From assembly GCF_015751905.1 (NCBI RefSeq), contig NZ_JADOUF010000001.1, forward strand, positions 7,378,001-7,442,000: a stretch of 64,000 nt of DNA, written 5' to 3'. This stretch comes from Longispora fulva (lineage in GTDB: Bacteria > Actinomycetota > Actinomycetes > Mycobacteriales > Micromonosporaceae). The notes beneath the pieces were generated by a model. The model was not told the DNA's origin. It did not search any database and saw only the letters and a list, made by a program, of their open reading frames with translations. Made by a program: the position numbers and the translations under genes. This document shows, piece after piece, positions 1 to 8,905 of this stretch; the first letter of the stretch is position 1, and each line of letters starts with the position of its first letter.

Positions 1-455
1 CGAGCGTGCGCAACGCGTCGAACACGCTGGTGCCGAGCGTGCGGGCGAAGGTCAGCATGCGGCTCGCCCCCGGCCAGGACGTCGACGCGGCGATGGATCT
101 CCTCGTCGCGCACCTGGAGTCGCACGCGCCGTGGGGCGCGCACGTCGCCGTCACCCGGGGCGAGAAGGGCGAGCCGTGCGTGGTCGGCACGGACGGTCCG
201 GCGTACGAGGCCGCCCGGGCGGCGCACAGCGAGGCCTGGGACGGCGCGGAGTGCGTGAACCTGGGCGTGGGCGGGTCGATTCCGTTCATCGCGGAGTTCC
301 AGGAGGCGTTCCCGGCCGCCGAGGTGCTGGTGACCGGCGTGGAGGACCCCGACGCGCGGGCGCACGGGCCCAACGAGAGCCTGCACCTGGGGGAGTTCGC
401 CAAGGTGTGCCTCGCGGAGACGCTGCTGCTGGCGCGGCTCGGGGAACAGGCCTGA
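1..455 (+). CDS. M20-family dipeptidase, C-terminal part (cut by window edge)
   Basis: The reading frame is already open at base 1, so this is the last ~150 residues of a longer gene. The visible part matches the dimerisation/lid and C-terminal catalytic region of M20 metallopeptidases: a NTLVP segment, a conserved GGSIPF motif near residue 90 and a final HGPNES motif that supplies a metal-binding His. Family members are cytosolic zinc-dependent dipeptidases or amidohydrolases acting on small peptides. The N-terminal metal-binding motifs lie outside the window, so substrate cannot be judged. The stop is followed within 12 bases by copy A of the dispersed intergenic element. Confidence 0.85.
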   Translation, partial: SVRNASNTLVPSVRAKVSMRLAPGQDVDAAMDLLVAHLESHAPWGAHVAVTRGEKGEPCVVGTDGPAYEAARAAHSEAWDGAECVNLGVGGSIPFIAEFQEAFPAAEVLVTGVEDPDARAHGPNESLHLGEFAKVCLAETLLLARLGEQA

Positions 456-466
456 GGCAGATCAAC

Positions 467-517
467 CCCATTTTTTGGATTACGGTGGGGACCGACCCGG
501 GTTCCGGCGGTCCCCCC
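467..517 (+). repeat. Dispersed 3'-end intergenic element, copy A
   Basis: CCCATTTTTTGG is followed by ATTACGG and then a hairpin with GGGGACC/GGTCCCC arms. The first 12 bases are identical to copy C (33134-33145). This is the most diverged of four copies, but it keeps the CCGACCCGG core. It lies 12 bases after the M20 stop and could act as its terminator. Confidence 0.55.
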
Positions 518-558
518 GCTGGAAAGCACTCCTCGCCCCCCGAACCGGAGTAGCCGTC

Positions 559-1500
559 ATGCCTTCCGCCCGCCCGCTCGCCCGGTCGCTGCTGTGTGCC
601 GTGACGGCGACCCTGGCCCTCGCCGGCTGCTCCTCGGCGCCCGCCGCCGCCCCGCCCCCGACCCGGGCCGCGTCCCCGGCCGGCACCCCGACGCCGCCCC
701 CGGCCCCCGCCCCGACCACCCCGGCCTGTGAGCCGCACGGCTGGGACTGCTCCTGGGCGCCGAAGTTCGCCGCCGTCGAGGCCAGGGTCAAGGCCAGCCC
801 CGGCCAGCTCGGGGTCGAGGTCCGCGACCGGCAGTCCGGGGCGGTGTGGAAGGCCGGCGCGACGGACAAGACCACCTGGACCGGTTCGACGATCAAGCTG
901 GCGATGGTGACCAGCGTGTTCGAGCGGGCCAGGGCCGGCAAGGTGACCCTGGCGGCCGCCGACCGCAAGGACATCGCCGACATGCTCGCGTGGTCGTCCG
1001 ACGACGCCGCCGACCGGATCTGGAAGAAGTTCGGCCGGGACTCGATGGTGCCGGGGTTCCGGGACACGTACGGGATGAAGGGGCTGACCTTCGTCGCCGG
1101 CTTCGACCGGTACTGGGGCTTCATGAAGTGCGGCCCCGATGACCTGGCCAACCTGATGGCGTACGTGCTGGGCACGCTGAACGGCGAGGACCGCGCCTAC
1201 ATCGTGGACGCCATGCGGCACGTGCAGGACATCCAGCACTGGGGCGTGTGGGCGGTGGGCGCGACCCAGGGGGCGGGCACCAAGAACGGCTGGTCGCAGG
1301 AGAAGGACGGCGGGGTGGAGCACTGGGTGACCAGCACGGTGGGCTTCGCCGGCCCGGCCGAGCGCTACGTCGTCACGGTGATGTACTCGATGCCCGCCGG
1401 CCAGGACTCCCTCGCCCTCGGCGTGCACACGGTCAGCGACATCCCGGCAGCCCTGTTCGGCCTGAACACGCCGGCTCCCGTTGTGGTCCGCCCGTCCTGA
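559..1500 (+). CDS. Lipoprotein with class A beta-lactamase-like fold
   Basis: 313 residues. A lipoprotein signal ends in LAGC (Cys24), followed by a Pro/Ala/Thr-rich linker to about residue 60 and then a serine beta-lactamase/PBP-like domain. The SxxK motif is STIK (Ser110-Lys113), SSDD at 146-149 sits where the SDN motif is expected, and KNG at 242-244 stands where KTG is usual. With an intact SxxK it may be a beta-lactamase, a small D,D-peptidase or a penicillin-sensing protein; the altered second and third motifs argue against a standard class A lactamase. The ATG at 559 gives a proper signal peptide; a longer in-frame ATG at 475 would start inside the repeat element and was rejected. Confidence 0.75.
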   Translation: MPSARPLARSLLCAVTATLALAGCSSAPAAAPPPTRAASPAGTPTPPPAPAPTTPACEPHGWDCSWAPKFAAVEARVKASPGQLGVEVRDRQSGAVWKAGATDKTTWTGSTIKLAMVTSVFERARAGKVTLAAADRKDIADMLAWSSDDAADRIWKKFGRDSMVPGFRDTYGMKGLTFVAGFDRYWGFMKCGPDDLANLMAYVLGTLNGEDRAYIVDAMRHVQDIQHWGVWAVGATQGAGTKNGWSQEKDGGVEHWVTSTVGFAGPAERYVVTVMYSMPAGQDSLALGVHTVSDIPAALFGLNTPAPVVVRPS

Positions 1501-1509
1501 GCGCTCCGG

Positions 1510-1534
1510 CGCGGGGGCGCTCCGCACCCCCGCG
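1510..1534. terminator. GC-rich hairpin between convergent genes
   Basis: Arms CGCGGGGG and CCCCCGCG flank a 9-base loop between the lipoprotein stop and the GNAT stop. There is no T-run, so it is a weak candidate that could serve both strands. Confidence 0.4.
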
Positions 1535-1540
1535 TCTCGC

Positions 1541-2101
1541 CTACCCCGCGGCGGCCGTCCCCAGTGGTCCGCGCAGATCCGCGGCCACCAGCGACCACAC
1601 CTCCAGGTCGACCCGGCCTCCGTGCACATACCCGGCGTTGCGCAGCAGGCCCTCGTAGGTGAATCCGGCCTTCTCCGCGACCCGGCGGGAGGCCAGGTTG
1701 CCGGGGGCGATCCGCAGCTCGACCCGGTGGAAGCCGTGTTCGAGCACGAGCGACACGGACACCGCGTCGAGGGCCTCGCAGGCGATGCCCTGGCCCCGGA
1801 CCTCCGGGGACATCGCGTAGGTCACCTGGGTGACCTGTGCGGCCCAGTCGGTGCGCTTGGCCCACAGGCAGCCGACGAGCCGGTCGTCGTCGCGCCGGAC
1901 GACGGCGTAGTGGTCGCCGTCGCCGCTGTCGCGCCGGTCGGCGGCCAGGTAGGTGCACCACTGCTGGGCGTCGTTCTCGGTGAACGGTTCGGGGAAGGGC
2001 AGCCACCGCCGGGTCTGCCGGTCGTTGAACACGGTGGTGACCGCCGGGACGTCGGCGACGGTCAGGGTGCGGACCAGGAGCCGAGGGGTCTGGACGGTCA
2101 T
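1541..2101 (-). CDS. GNAT-family N-acetyltransferase (RimJ/RimL-like)
   Basis: 186 residues, the usual size for the RimJ/RimL subgroup. It opens with TPRLLVRTL, the typical start of this group, and contains an acetyl-CoA pyrophosphate-binding segment, VRGQGIACEAL, near residue 100, followed by N-x-AS-xxVAEKAGF. Such enzymes acetylate the N-termini of ribosomal proteins or small amines and antibiotics in the cytosol; the substrate cannot be predicted here. The frame stays open far upstream, but the ATG at 2101 starts the domain exactly. It is divergent from the SURF1 gene and convergent with the lipoprotein gene. Confidence 0.8.
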   Translation of the reverse strand: MTVQTPRLLVRTLTVADVPAVTTVFNDRQTRRWLPFPEPFTENDAQQWCTYLAADRRDSGDGDHYAVVRRDDDRLVGCLWAKRTDWAAQVTQVTYAMSPEVRGQGIACEALDAVSVSLVLEHGFHRVELRIAPGNLASRRVAEKAGFTYEGLLRNAGYVHGGRVDLEVWSLVAADLRGPLGTAAAG

Positions 2102-2212
2102 CGGTGGGAAGCGCCGTACGGGCGTACTGATCCCTGTTCTCACCGCGGCACCGTATCGCACGGCGCGCTCCGAGAGCCAGGTCACAAGTTCGGGACAGGT
2201 ACGGTGACCGTC

Positions 2213-2977
2213 GTGTATCGCTTCCTCGGCACCCCGCGCTGGTTGGGGCTGGCCGCGCTGAGCCTGGCGCTGTGCGCCGGCATGGTCGGGCTGGGCTACT
2301 GGCAGCTGCAGCGCTACCACCAGCGGGCCGCGATCAACGATCGGGTGGACGCCGCGGTCGTCGCGCCCCCGGTGCCCGTCACGGATCTGAGCCGGCCGAA
2401 CACCACGCCGGCCGACGAGCTGGAATACCGGCAGGTCACGGTGTCCGGGGTGTTCGACCCGTCTGTCGTGGTCCTGGCCAGGGGCCGGACCCTGGACAAC
2501 AAGGTCGGCTTCGAGGTGCTGGTGCCGCTGCGGCTGGCCGACGGCTCGGCGGTGCTGGTGGACCGGGGCTGGGTCCCGCCGGCGGCGTCGGGGCTCAACG
2601 CCCGGCCGGCGGTGCCGTCGACGCCGTCCGGGCCGGTGGCGGTGACCGGCCGGCTGCGGCTGCCGGAGAGCAGCCCGGGGCCGGTGGATCGGGGCGACGG
2701 GGCGCTGGAGGTGCGCCGGATCGATCCGTCGAGGATCGCGAGGGACCTGACCTATCCGGTACTGGGCGGCTGGATCTCCGCCGAGCACGCCGATCCGGGG
2801 TTCACGGCCGTCCCGGCCGAGCCGGAACGGCAGCCGACCTGGATGAACGTCGCCTACGTGATCCAGTGGTGGTTGTTCGCTGGAATGGCACTTTTCGGGT
2901 ACTTCTGGCTGGCCCGCAAGGAAGCGGTCACCGGGGACGCGGAGCGTGGCGGCGGGGCACTACCCTCATCCGGGTGA
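2213..2977 (+). CDS. SURF1-family membrane protein
   Basis: 254 residues with a membrane helix at the N-terminus (about 9-30, ending GLGYWQLQR) and another near the C-terminus (about 218-238), bracketing an extracytoplasmic domain. This is the SURF1 layout. The signature G-x-WQ-xxR and the VDRGWVP motif are present. SURF1 proteins help assemble the haem a-containing cytochrome c oxidase. GTG 2213 was chosen because a TACGGT -10 box at 2200-2205 puts transcription start on or next to it (leaderless); an in-frame GTG at 2204 is the alternative. The stop overlaps the next start by 4 bases (GTGA). Confidence 0.82.
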   Translation: MYRFLGTPRWLGLAALSLALCAGMVGLGYWQLQRYHQRAAINDRVDAAVVAPPVPVTDLSRPNTTPADELEYRQVTVSGVFDPSVVVLARGRTLDNKVGFEVLVPLRLADGSAVLVDRGWVPPAASGLNARPAVPSTPSGPVAVTGRLRLPESSPGPVDRGDGALEVRRIDPSRIARDLTYPVLGGWISAEHADPGFTAVPAEPERQPTWMNVAYVIQWWLFAGMALFGYFWLARKEAVTGDAERGGGALPSSG

Positions 2978-3381
2978 CCGACCCCTACCTCCCGGTTCCG
3001 TACTCGGGCGCCCCCGTGTACCAGCCAGAGCCCGTGCTCGCGCAGTTCGGCGAGATCCAGGTGACCCCGCGCGTGGCGCGCACCCCGGCGGGGGAGATCC
3101 CGCTGCGGGGCAGCGTCTGGTCGATCACCGACCAGTTCATGGCCACCCAGCACACGCCCACCTGGGCGATCGTGTGCGCCATCCTGGGCTTCTTCTGCCT
3201 GACGATCTTCAGCCTGCTGTTCCTGCTGGCCAAGGAGACCCGGTTCTCGGGTTACGTGAACGTCATGGTCGGCAACGGCCGGCAGATGTACACGACCCGG
3301 ATCCCGGTGATGAGCCAGGCCCAGGTCGCCCACATCTACAACCAGGTCAACTACGTGCGCTCGGTGTCGCTGACCGCGTAG
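2974..3381 (+). CDS. Small single-pass membrane protein, SURF1 partner
   Basis: 135 residues. A Pro/Tyr-rich N-terminal region is followed by a hydrophobic helix at about 67-90 and a short hydrophilic C-terminal domain containing NVMVGNGRQMYTT. I do not recognise a named family. The GTGA overlap with the SURF1 gene indicates translational coupling, so a role near the cell envelope or respiratory chain is possible but inferred only from position. The stop lies 3 bases from the stop of the convergent penicillin-binding protein. Confidence 0.7.
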   Translation: MTDPYLPVPYSGAPVYQPEPVLAQFGEIQVTPRVARTPAGEIPLRGSVWSITDQFMATQHTPTWAIVCAILGFFCLTIFSLLFLLAKETRFSGYVNVMVGNGRQMYTTRIPVMSQAQVAHIYNQVNYVRSVSLTA

Positions 3382-3384
3382 CCC

Positions 3385-5547
3385 TCACCGGGACGCGGGC
3401 TTGGCCGGCGGGGCCGGCGCGCCGACGATCGAGTCCGGCGGCGGGGTGAAGTACCGGATCGGCTTGTCCTCCAGCGCGTCGTGCAGCAGGACGGCCACGG
3501 TGTTGACCGGCTTCTGCGAGTTCGCGTCGCCGACCGAGTGGAACGGGTTGTCCGGATCCGCCATGAACGACGCCCCGCACAGCTCCGGCGTGAATCCGAT
3601 GAACCACGCCGCCCGGTTGCTGTCCGTGGTACCGGTCTTGCCGGCCACCGGCCGCTTCACCTGCGGGTACACGCCCGGGGCCGTGCTCCAGTCCCCGCAG
3701 CTGCCCTTGGCGGCCTTGTAACCGGTGACGCACCGCGCGGCGTCGGCGGCGGCCTGGGCCACCTCGGGCCGGACCGCCTGGTTGCAGGCCGGCGAGAGGT
3801 TGACCTGCTTGCCGGTCGCGTCCCACAGGGCGTTCACGGCCATCGGGGCGCAGTACACGCCGTCGGCGGCGACGGTCGCGTAGGCGGCGGCCATCTCCAG
3901 CGGGGTGGTGTCGGCGACGCCCAGCGTGAAGGCTCCCCAGCCCCAGGAGCGCTCGGGGGTGGCCATCTCGCGGTCGACGTCGTTGTGCCACTTCAGGCCG
4001 ATCCGCTCGGCCATCGCGACGGCGTTCTCGGAGCCGACCCGCTGGACGAGCTGGGCGAAGTACGTGTTCACGGACTTGCCGAAGCCCGACCACATGGTCT
4101 GGTCACCGGTCATGGCGCCCGAGGCGTTGGAGGGGCACCACCGGTCCCCGCACGAGGCCGGCCCGCCGGGCTCGACGACGTACTTGGTGGTGACCTTCGG
4201 CGGCGCGTAGATGTGCGTGTTCAGCGGCATGCCGGCGTCGAGTGCGGCGAGCATGGTGAACATCTTGAACGTGGACCCGGCCTGGTAACCGGACATGTCG
4301 CCCCCGCCGAGCAGCGGCACCACGGTGTTCGGGTAGCTGCCGGGGATGCCTGCGGACCGCTTGGCGCTGTTGGAGTTGGGGCCGTTGCCGCTCTGGTCGA
4401 GGGCGTACACCCGGTTCACTGCCATCGCCGAGACCTTGCCGGTGCCCGGTTCGAGCAGGACGACGCCGTGCGCGTAGGAGCTGTTCTCGCTCTCGCGCAT
4501 GGTGACCTGCTCGTGCGCGGTGCCCTGGATGTTCGGGTCGAGGGTGCTGTGGATGACGTACCCGCCCCGGCGCAGCGCGTTCTCCCGCTCCGCCCGGGTC
4601 GCCCCGAACTGGGGCTGCTGGAGCCACCAGGCGTGCAGGAAGTCGCAGAAGAAGCCCCAGTCGTTGTACGTGACCGAGACGCAGTCGTTCGGGATCGACC
4701 CGATGTGCAGCTCGATCGGGTTGGCCTTCACCTTCGCCGCGGCCTCGGGCGACAGGTAGCCCACGGTCACCATCCGGTCGACGACCCAGTCGCGCCGCTC
4801 GGTGGCGGTCTTCTTGTCGGTACTCGCCGGGTCGTACTCCGACGGGGCCTGCACCAGGCCCGCGAGCATCGCGCTCTCTGCGACCGTGAGGTCCTTGGGG
4901 AGCTTGGAGAAGTAGATCTGCGCCGCGGCGTAGATGCCGTAGGCGCGGTGTCCGAAGTAGGCGACGTTCAGGTATCCCTCGAGGATCTGGGCCTTGGTCC
5001 ACTTGCGCTCGAGCTCGACGGCCATCCGCATCTCGCGGATCTTGCGGCTGCTCGTCTGCTCGGTGGCCTCCTTGGCTGCCTCGGGCGTGTCAGCGTTGGT
5101 GATCAGGATGTTGCGGACATATTGCATCGTCAACGTCGACGCGCCCTGGTGCACCTCGCCACTGACCTGGTTCTTCACGAACGCCCGGACGACGCCCTTG
5201 GCGTCGACCCCGTTGTGCTCGAAGAACCGCTGGTCCTCGGCGGAGACCATCGCCTCCTGGGCGGCGGCCGACACGTCACTGAGGGGGACGACCTTGCGCG
5301 CCTCGTCGTAGAACGTCGTCAGCAGGGTCTTGCCGTCGTTGGCGTACACGTACGACGCCTGGGGCGGCTGACCGGCCGGTAGGTCGGTGCCGGTGCGCTC
5401 GATGGCCTCGGCGCCGTTCTTGGCGCCGAAACCAGCGGTCGCCACGATCGGCATCGCGATGGCGGCCACCAGGACCCCGCCCGCCAGACCGCAGCGCACG
5501 AGTGGACCGAGCCGACCGAGGGCATGGAATGCGGCTGGAATCCTCAC
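3385..5547 (-). CDS. Class A penicillin-binding protein (transglycosylase/transpeptidase)
   Basis: 720 residues. A membrane anchor lies at about 20-42, then a GT51 glycosyltransferase domain with catalytic Glu104 in EDQRFFEHNG, GASTLTMQ at 135-142, RKIREM and the EGYLNVAYFG motif. The transpeptidase domain has STFK (Ser425, Lys428), SVN and KTGTT (Lys637). All catalytic motifs of a bifunctional peptidoglycan synthase are intact, so it should polymerise and cross-link glycan strands outside the membrane. The protein ends soon after the transpeptidase domain; no PASTA repeats are seen. The GTG start puts the basic N-terminus directly before the anchor. Confidence 0.92.
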   Translation of the reverse strand: MRIPAAFHALGRLGPLVRCGLAGGVLVAAIAMPIVATAGFGAKNGAEAIERTGTDLPAGQPPQASYVYANDGKTLLTTFYDEARKVVPLSDVSAAAQEAMVSAEDQRFFEHNGVDAKGVVRAFVKNQVSGEVHQGASTLTMQYVRNILITNADTPEAAKEATEQTSSRKIREMRMAVELERKWTKAQILEGYLNVAYFGHRAYGIYAAAQIYFSKLPKDLTVAESAMLAGLVQAPSEYDPASTDKKTATERRDWVVDRMVTVGYLSPEAAAKVKANPIELHIGSIPNDCVSVTYNDWGFFCDFLHAWWLQQPQFGATRAERENALRRGGYVIHSTLDPNIQGTAHEQVTMRESENSSYAHGVVLLEPGTGKVSAMAVNRVYALDQSGNGPNSNSAKRSAGIPGSYPNTVVPLLGGGDMSGYQAGSTFKMFTMLAALDAGMPLNTHIYAPPKVTTKYVVEPGGPASCGDRWCPSNASGAMTGDQTMWSGFGKSVNTYFAQLVQRVGSENAVAMAERIGLKWHNDVDREMATPERSWGWGAFTLGVADTTPLEMAAAYATVAADGVYCAPMAVNALWDATGKQVNLSPACNQAVRPEVAQAAADAARCVTGYKAAKGSCGDWSTAPGVYPQVKRPVAGKTGTTDSNRAAWFIGFTPELCGASFMADPDNPFHSVGDANSQKPVNTVAVLLHDALEDKPIRYFTPPPDSIVGAPAPPAKPASR

Positions 5548-5632
5548 AAACTCACGTTATGCTAAGCAGCCCTGCCTCACTGGTCATTTCAACGCAACTC
5601 GCGGCCGGTGTCGGGTACGGCATGATCACCGC

Positions 5633-6685
5633 ATGGATCCACTCCGGCACCACGGCGACACCGAGCTCCGTCCGGGGCTGGTCGATCTCGCCGTCAACGT
5701 GCGCACCGCGCCGCACCCGGAATGGCTGTCCGGCCCGCTTCTGTCCTCGATGTCCGAGCTCGCGGCGTACCCGGACCAGACCAGGGCCCGGGCCGCGATC
5801 GCCGCCCGGCACGGTCGGGACCCTCGTGAGGTCCTGTTGACGGCGGGGGCCGCGCAGGCGTTCACGTTGTTGGCACAGGTTCTGAGGCCCCGGCGGGCCG
5901 TGGTGGTGCATCCGCAGTTCACGGAGCCGGAGGCGGCGCTGGCCGCACACGGGCACGTGGTCGAGCGGGTGGTGCTCCGGCCGCCGTTCATCCTGGACCC
6001 GGCGCTGGTGCCCGGGGACGCGGACCTGGTCATCATCGGAAATCCAACAAATCCGACTTCGGTCCTGCATCCGCGCGGGGTGCTGCGGGCGCTCGCCCGA
6101 CCGGGGCGGGTGCTCGTGGTGGACGAGGCGTTCGCCGACACGGTGCCGGGGGAACCGGAGTCCCTGGCCGGGGACCGGAATCCGGCGGCGGACCCGCACG
6201 GGCCGGACCCGGCCGCCGGCCGAATCCCCGGCCTCGTCGTCATCCGCAGCCTCACCAAGACCTGGGGCCTGGCCGGCCTCCGGATCGGCTACCTCCTCGC
6301 CGACCCCGCCCTGGTCCGGGCGATGACCGAGGTCCAGCCCCTCTGGCCGGTCTCCACCCCGGCCCTGGTCGCGGCCGAGGTCTGCGCGGAAGCCGCCGCC
6401 GCGGAGGAGCGGATCGCCCACGAGATCGCCGCCGACCGCGCCTACCTGGTCGCCCGCCTGGCCGAGCTGCCCGGCATCGAGGTGGTCGGCACTCCGACCA
6501 GCTCGTTCGTGCTGGTCCGCACCCCGGGAGCCCTGGAACTCCGCGAGCGGCTGATCGCCCGAGGTTTCGTGGTCCGAAGGGGTGACACGTTCCCGGGCCT
6601 GGGCCCAGACTGGCTGCGGATCAGCGTGCGGGACACTGCTGTCACCGACGCGTTCGTCGACGTACTCAAGAACGAGGTGCACTGA
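5633..6685 (+). CDS. CobC-like PLP-dependent aminotransferase (Rv2231c type)
   Basis: 350 residues, fold type I aminotransferase of the HisC/CobD group. The segments VDLAVNVRTAPHP near the start, GNPTNPT at about 138-144, DEAFAD and SLTKTWGLAG with PLP lysine Lys209 are typical. In actinobacteria this family is called CobC/Rv2231c and is linked to the aminopropanol arm of cobalamin synthesis (threonine-phosphate decarboxylase-like). A histidinol-phosphate aminotransferase-like activity cannot be excluded. The following cobT start overlaps the stop (TGATG), supporting the cobamide role. A CATGAT -10-like box at 5621-5626 ends six bases before the ATG, suggesting a leaderless message. Confidence 0.85.
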   Translation: MDPLRHHGDTELRPGLVDLAVNVRTAPHPEWLSGPLLSSMSELAAYPDQTRARAAIAARHGRDPREVLLTAGAAQAFTLLAQVLRPRRAVVVHPQFTEPEAALAAHGHVVERVVLRPPFILDPALVPGDADLVIIGNPTNPTSVLHPRGVLRALARPGRVLVVDEAFADTVPGEPESLAGDRNPAADPHGPDPAAGRIPGLVVIRSLTKTWGLAGLRIGYLLADPALVRAMTEVQPLWPVSTPALVAAEVCAEAAAAEERIAHEIAADRAYLVARLAELPGIEVVGTPTSSFVLVRTPGALELRERLIARGFVVRRGDTFPGLGPDWLRISVRDTAVTDAFVDVLKNEVH

Positions 6686-7722
6686 TGGAGCTGCTCTCCG
6701 CCGCGCTGGACCGGATCGGTCCCCCCGACGCCGAGGCCGTCGCCGCCGCCGACGCCCTGCAGCTCCGGCTCACCAAGCCGCCGGGCGCGCTCGGTGCGCT
6801 GGAGCCGCTGGCGTCGAAGCTGGCCGGCCTGGCCGGGGTCTGCCCGCCGCCGCTGCCGGAGCCGGCGGCCGTGGCCATCTTCGCCGGGGACCACGGTGTG
6901 CACGCCCAGGGCGTCACCCCGTGGCCGCAGGAGGTGACCGGCCAGATGGTCGGCAACTTCCTGGCCGGCGGGGCGGTCGTCAACGCGTTCGCCCGGCAGG
7001 CCGGGGTGTCCGTCACGGTCATCGACGTGGGCGTGGCGACCGGCGACAGCGACTACAAGGTCCGGACCGGTACCCGGGACTTCGCCGTCGAGCCGGCCCT
7101 GACCCGCGCGGAGGTCGTCGCGGCGCTGGAGGTCGGCATCGCCGTCGCCCGCAACCTGGTGGAGGACGGTGCGAAGGCGCTGCTCACCGGCGACATGGGC
7201 ATCGCGAACACCACCCCGGCGGCGGCGCTGATCGCGGCGTTCACGGGCGTACCGGCCGAGGAGGTCACCGGGCGGGGCACCGGGATCGACGACCGGACCC
7301 TGGCGCACAAGACCTGGGTGATCGAGGGCGCGCTGGCGATGCACCGGCCGGACAGTGCCGACGGGATCGACGTCCTCGCCAAGGTCGGCGGCCTGGAGCA
7401 CGCGGCCATCGCCGGGTTCATCCTGGGCGGCGCGGCGGCCCGGGTACCCGTCATCCTCGACGGCGTCATCGCGGCCTCGGCGGCCCTGGCGGCGGTCGCG
7501 ATCGCCCCGGACAGCATCCACGCCATGGTCGCCGGCCACCGCTCGGCCGAGCCGGGCGCGACGATCGCCCTGAAGCACCTGGGCCTGTCCCCCCTCGTCG
7601 ACCTGGGTCTGCGCCTGGGCGAGGGCACCGGCGCGGTTCTCGCGCACGGCCTCGTGGCCAGCGCGGTCCGCGTGCTGCACGAGGTGGCGACCTTCGACTC
7701 CGCCGGGGTGAGCGAGAAGTGA
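6685..7722 (+). CDS. cobT: Nicotinate-nucleotide--dimethylbenzimidazole phosphoribosyltransferase
   Basis: 345 residues, standard CobT length. It transfers ribose phosphate from nicotinate mononucleotide to dimethylbenzimidazole, making the alpha-ribazole phosphate of the cobalamin lower ligand. Diagnostic segments are GDHGVHAQGVTPWP, the MVGNFLAGGAVVNAFA segment, GDMGIANTTPAAA and, near the C-terminus, LRLGEGTGA with the expected catalytic Glu313. It is the middle gene of a three-gene operon with one-base and four-base overlaps to its neighbours. Confidence 0.95.
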   Translation: MELLSAALDRIGPPDAEAVAAADALQLRLTKPPGALGALEPLASKLAGLAGVCPPPLPEPAAVAIFAGDHGVHAQGVTPWPQEVTGQMVGNFLAGGAVVNAFARQAGVSVTVIDVGVATGDSDYKVRTGTRDFAVEPALTRAEVVAALEVGIAVARNLVEDGAKALLTGDMGIANTTPAAALIAAFTGVPAEEVTGRGTGIDDRTLAHKTWVIEGALAMHRPDSADGIDVLAKVGGLEHAAIAGFILGGAAARVPVILDGVIAASAALAAVAIAPDSIHAMVAGHRSAEPGATIALKHLGLSPLVDLGLRLGEGTGAVLAHGLVASAVRVLHEVATFDSAGVSEK

Positions 7723-8903
7723 CGGTGTACCCCCTGGGCCTGATCCTGACCGGCAGGAACGTCCTGGTGGTGGGCGGCGGACATGTCGCCCAACGGCGGG
7801 TGCCGGCCCTGCTGGAGGCCGGCGCGGTGGTCACGGTGGTCTCGCCGTCGCTGACCCCGGCCCTGGAGGCGCTGCCGGTCACCTGGGTGAAGCGCGGTTT
7901 CGAGCCGTCCGACCTGGACGGACAGTGGTTCGTGCACGTGGCCACCCAGCGTCCCGAGGTGAACGCCGCCGTGTCGGCCGCCGCCGAGGAGCGCCGGGTG
8001 TTCTGCGTCCGCGCCGACGACCGCACCCAGGCCACGGCGTGGACCCCGGCCGTCACCCGGCACGGCCCGGTCACCGTCGCGGTACTCAGCGGCGGCGACC
8101 CCCGACGCTCCATGGCCCTGCGGGACGCGATCCACGCCGGCCTGGAGTCCGACACCCTCGAACCGGCGGCGCACGGCGACAAGCCGCGCGGCGTCGCGCT
8201 CGTCGGTGCCGGCCCCGGCGACCCGGAGCTGATCACGGTCAAGGGCCGCCGCCTGCTCGCCCAGGCCGACGTCGTCGTCGCCGACCGGCTCGCGTCCGGC
8301 CTGTTCCTGGAGGGTCTGCGCCCCGAGGTCGAGCTGATCGACGCCGCCAAGGTGCCCTACGGCCGCCAGCTCAAGCAGGAGGCCATCAACGAGATTCTGG
8401 TCGACCGGGCGCTCGAGGGGAAGTTCGTGGTCCGGCTCAAGGGCGGGGACCCGTACATCTTCGGCCGGGGCGGCGAGGAGCTGATCGCGTGCGCCGAGGC
8501 GGGCGTGCCCGTGACCGTGGTGCCGGGCGTGACCAGCGCGATCTCGGTCCCGGCCCTGGCGGGCATCCCGGTCACCCACCGGGGCGTCACGCACGAGTTC
8601 ACCGTGGTGTCCGGGCACATCCCGCCCGCGCACCCCGACTCGCTGATCGACTGGGCGGCGCTCGGCCGGATGCGCGGCACCCTGGTGCTGCTGATGGCCG
8701 TGGAGAACCTGGCGGCCATCGCCGCCGAGTTGATCAGCCACGGCCGCGACCCGCAGACCCCGACGGCCGTGATCCAGGAGGGCACGACGGTCCGCGAGCA
8801 GGTCTTCCGGGGCACCCTGGCCACGGCGGCCACCCTGGGCGCGCAGCCCCCGGCGATCGTCGTGATCGGCGAGGTCGTCAACATCCTCAACCAAGATCAT
8901 TAG
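7719..8903 (+). CDS. CysG-type fusion: precorrin-2 dehydrogenase + uroporphyrinogen-III C-methyltransferase
   Basis: 394 residues with two domains. Residues ~5-145 carry a Rossmann-type NAD site (VVGGGHVAQRR) of precorrin-2 dehydrogenase/sirohydrochlorin ferrochelatase. Residues ~155-390 are a SUMT methyltransferase with VGAGPGDPELIT, VRLKGGDPYIFGRGGEE and PVTHRG motifs. Together they convert uroporphyrinogen III to precorrin-2 and on to sirohydrochlorin or sirohaem. The GTGA overlap with cobT ties it to the cobamide operon, though sirohaem for sulfite/nitrite reductase is equally possible. Copy B of the dispersed element begins right after the stop. Confidence 0.9.
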   Translation: MTVYPLGLILTGRNVLVVGGGHVAQRRVPALLEAGAVVTVVSPSLTPALEALPVTWVKRGFEPSDLDGQWFVHVATQRPEVNAAVSAAAEERRVFCVRADDRTQATAWTPAVTRHGPVTVAVLSGGDPRRSMALRDAIHAGLESDTLEPAAHGDKPRGVALVGAGPGDPELITVKGRRLLAQADVVVADRLASGLFLEGLRPEVELIDAAKVPYGRQLKQEAINEILVDRALEGKFVVRLKGGDPYIFGRGGEELIACAEAGVPVTVVPGVTSAISVPALAGIPVTHRGVTHEFTVVSGHIPPAHPDSLIDWAALGRMRGTLVLLMAVENLAAIAAELISHGRDPQTPTAVIQEGTTVREQVFRGTLATAATLGAQPPAIVVIGEVVNILNQDH

Positions 8904-8905
8904 AC

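Noticed and set aside
3481-5382. 633-codon open frame antisense to the penicillin-binding protein
   Set aside because: GC-rich codon bias on the real strand opens the opposite frames; the translation is Arg/Gly/Val-rich with no domain, while the minus strand encodes an intact class A PBP.
5548-5632. Cobalamin riboswitch ahead of the cob operon
   Set aside because: The gap before the first gene is only 85 bases, carries a leaderless-type promoter and shows no B12-box-like sequence.
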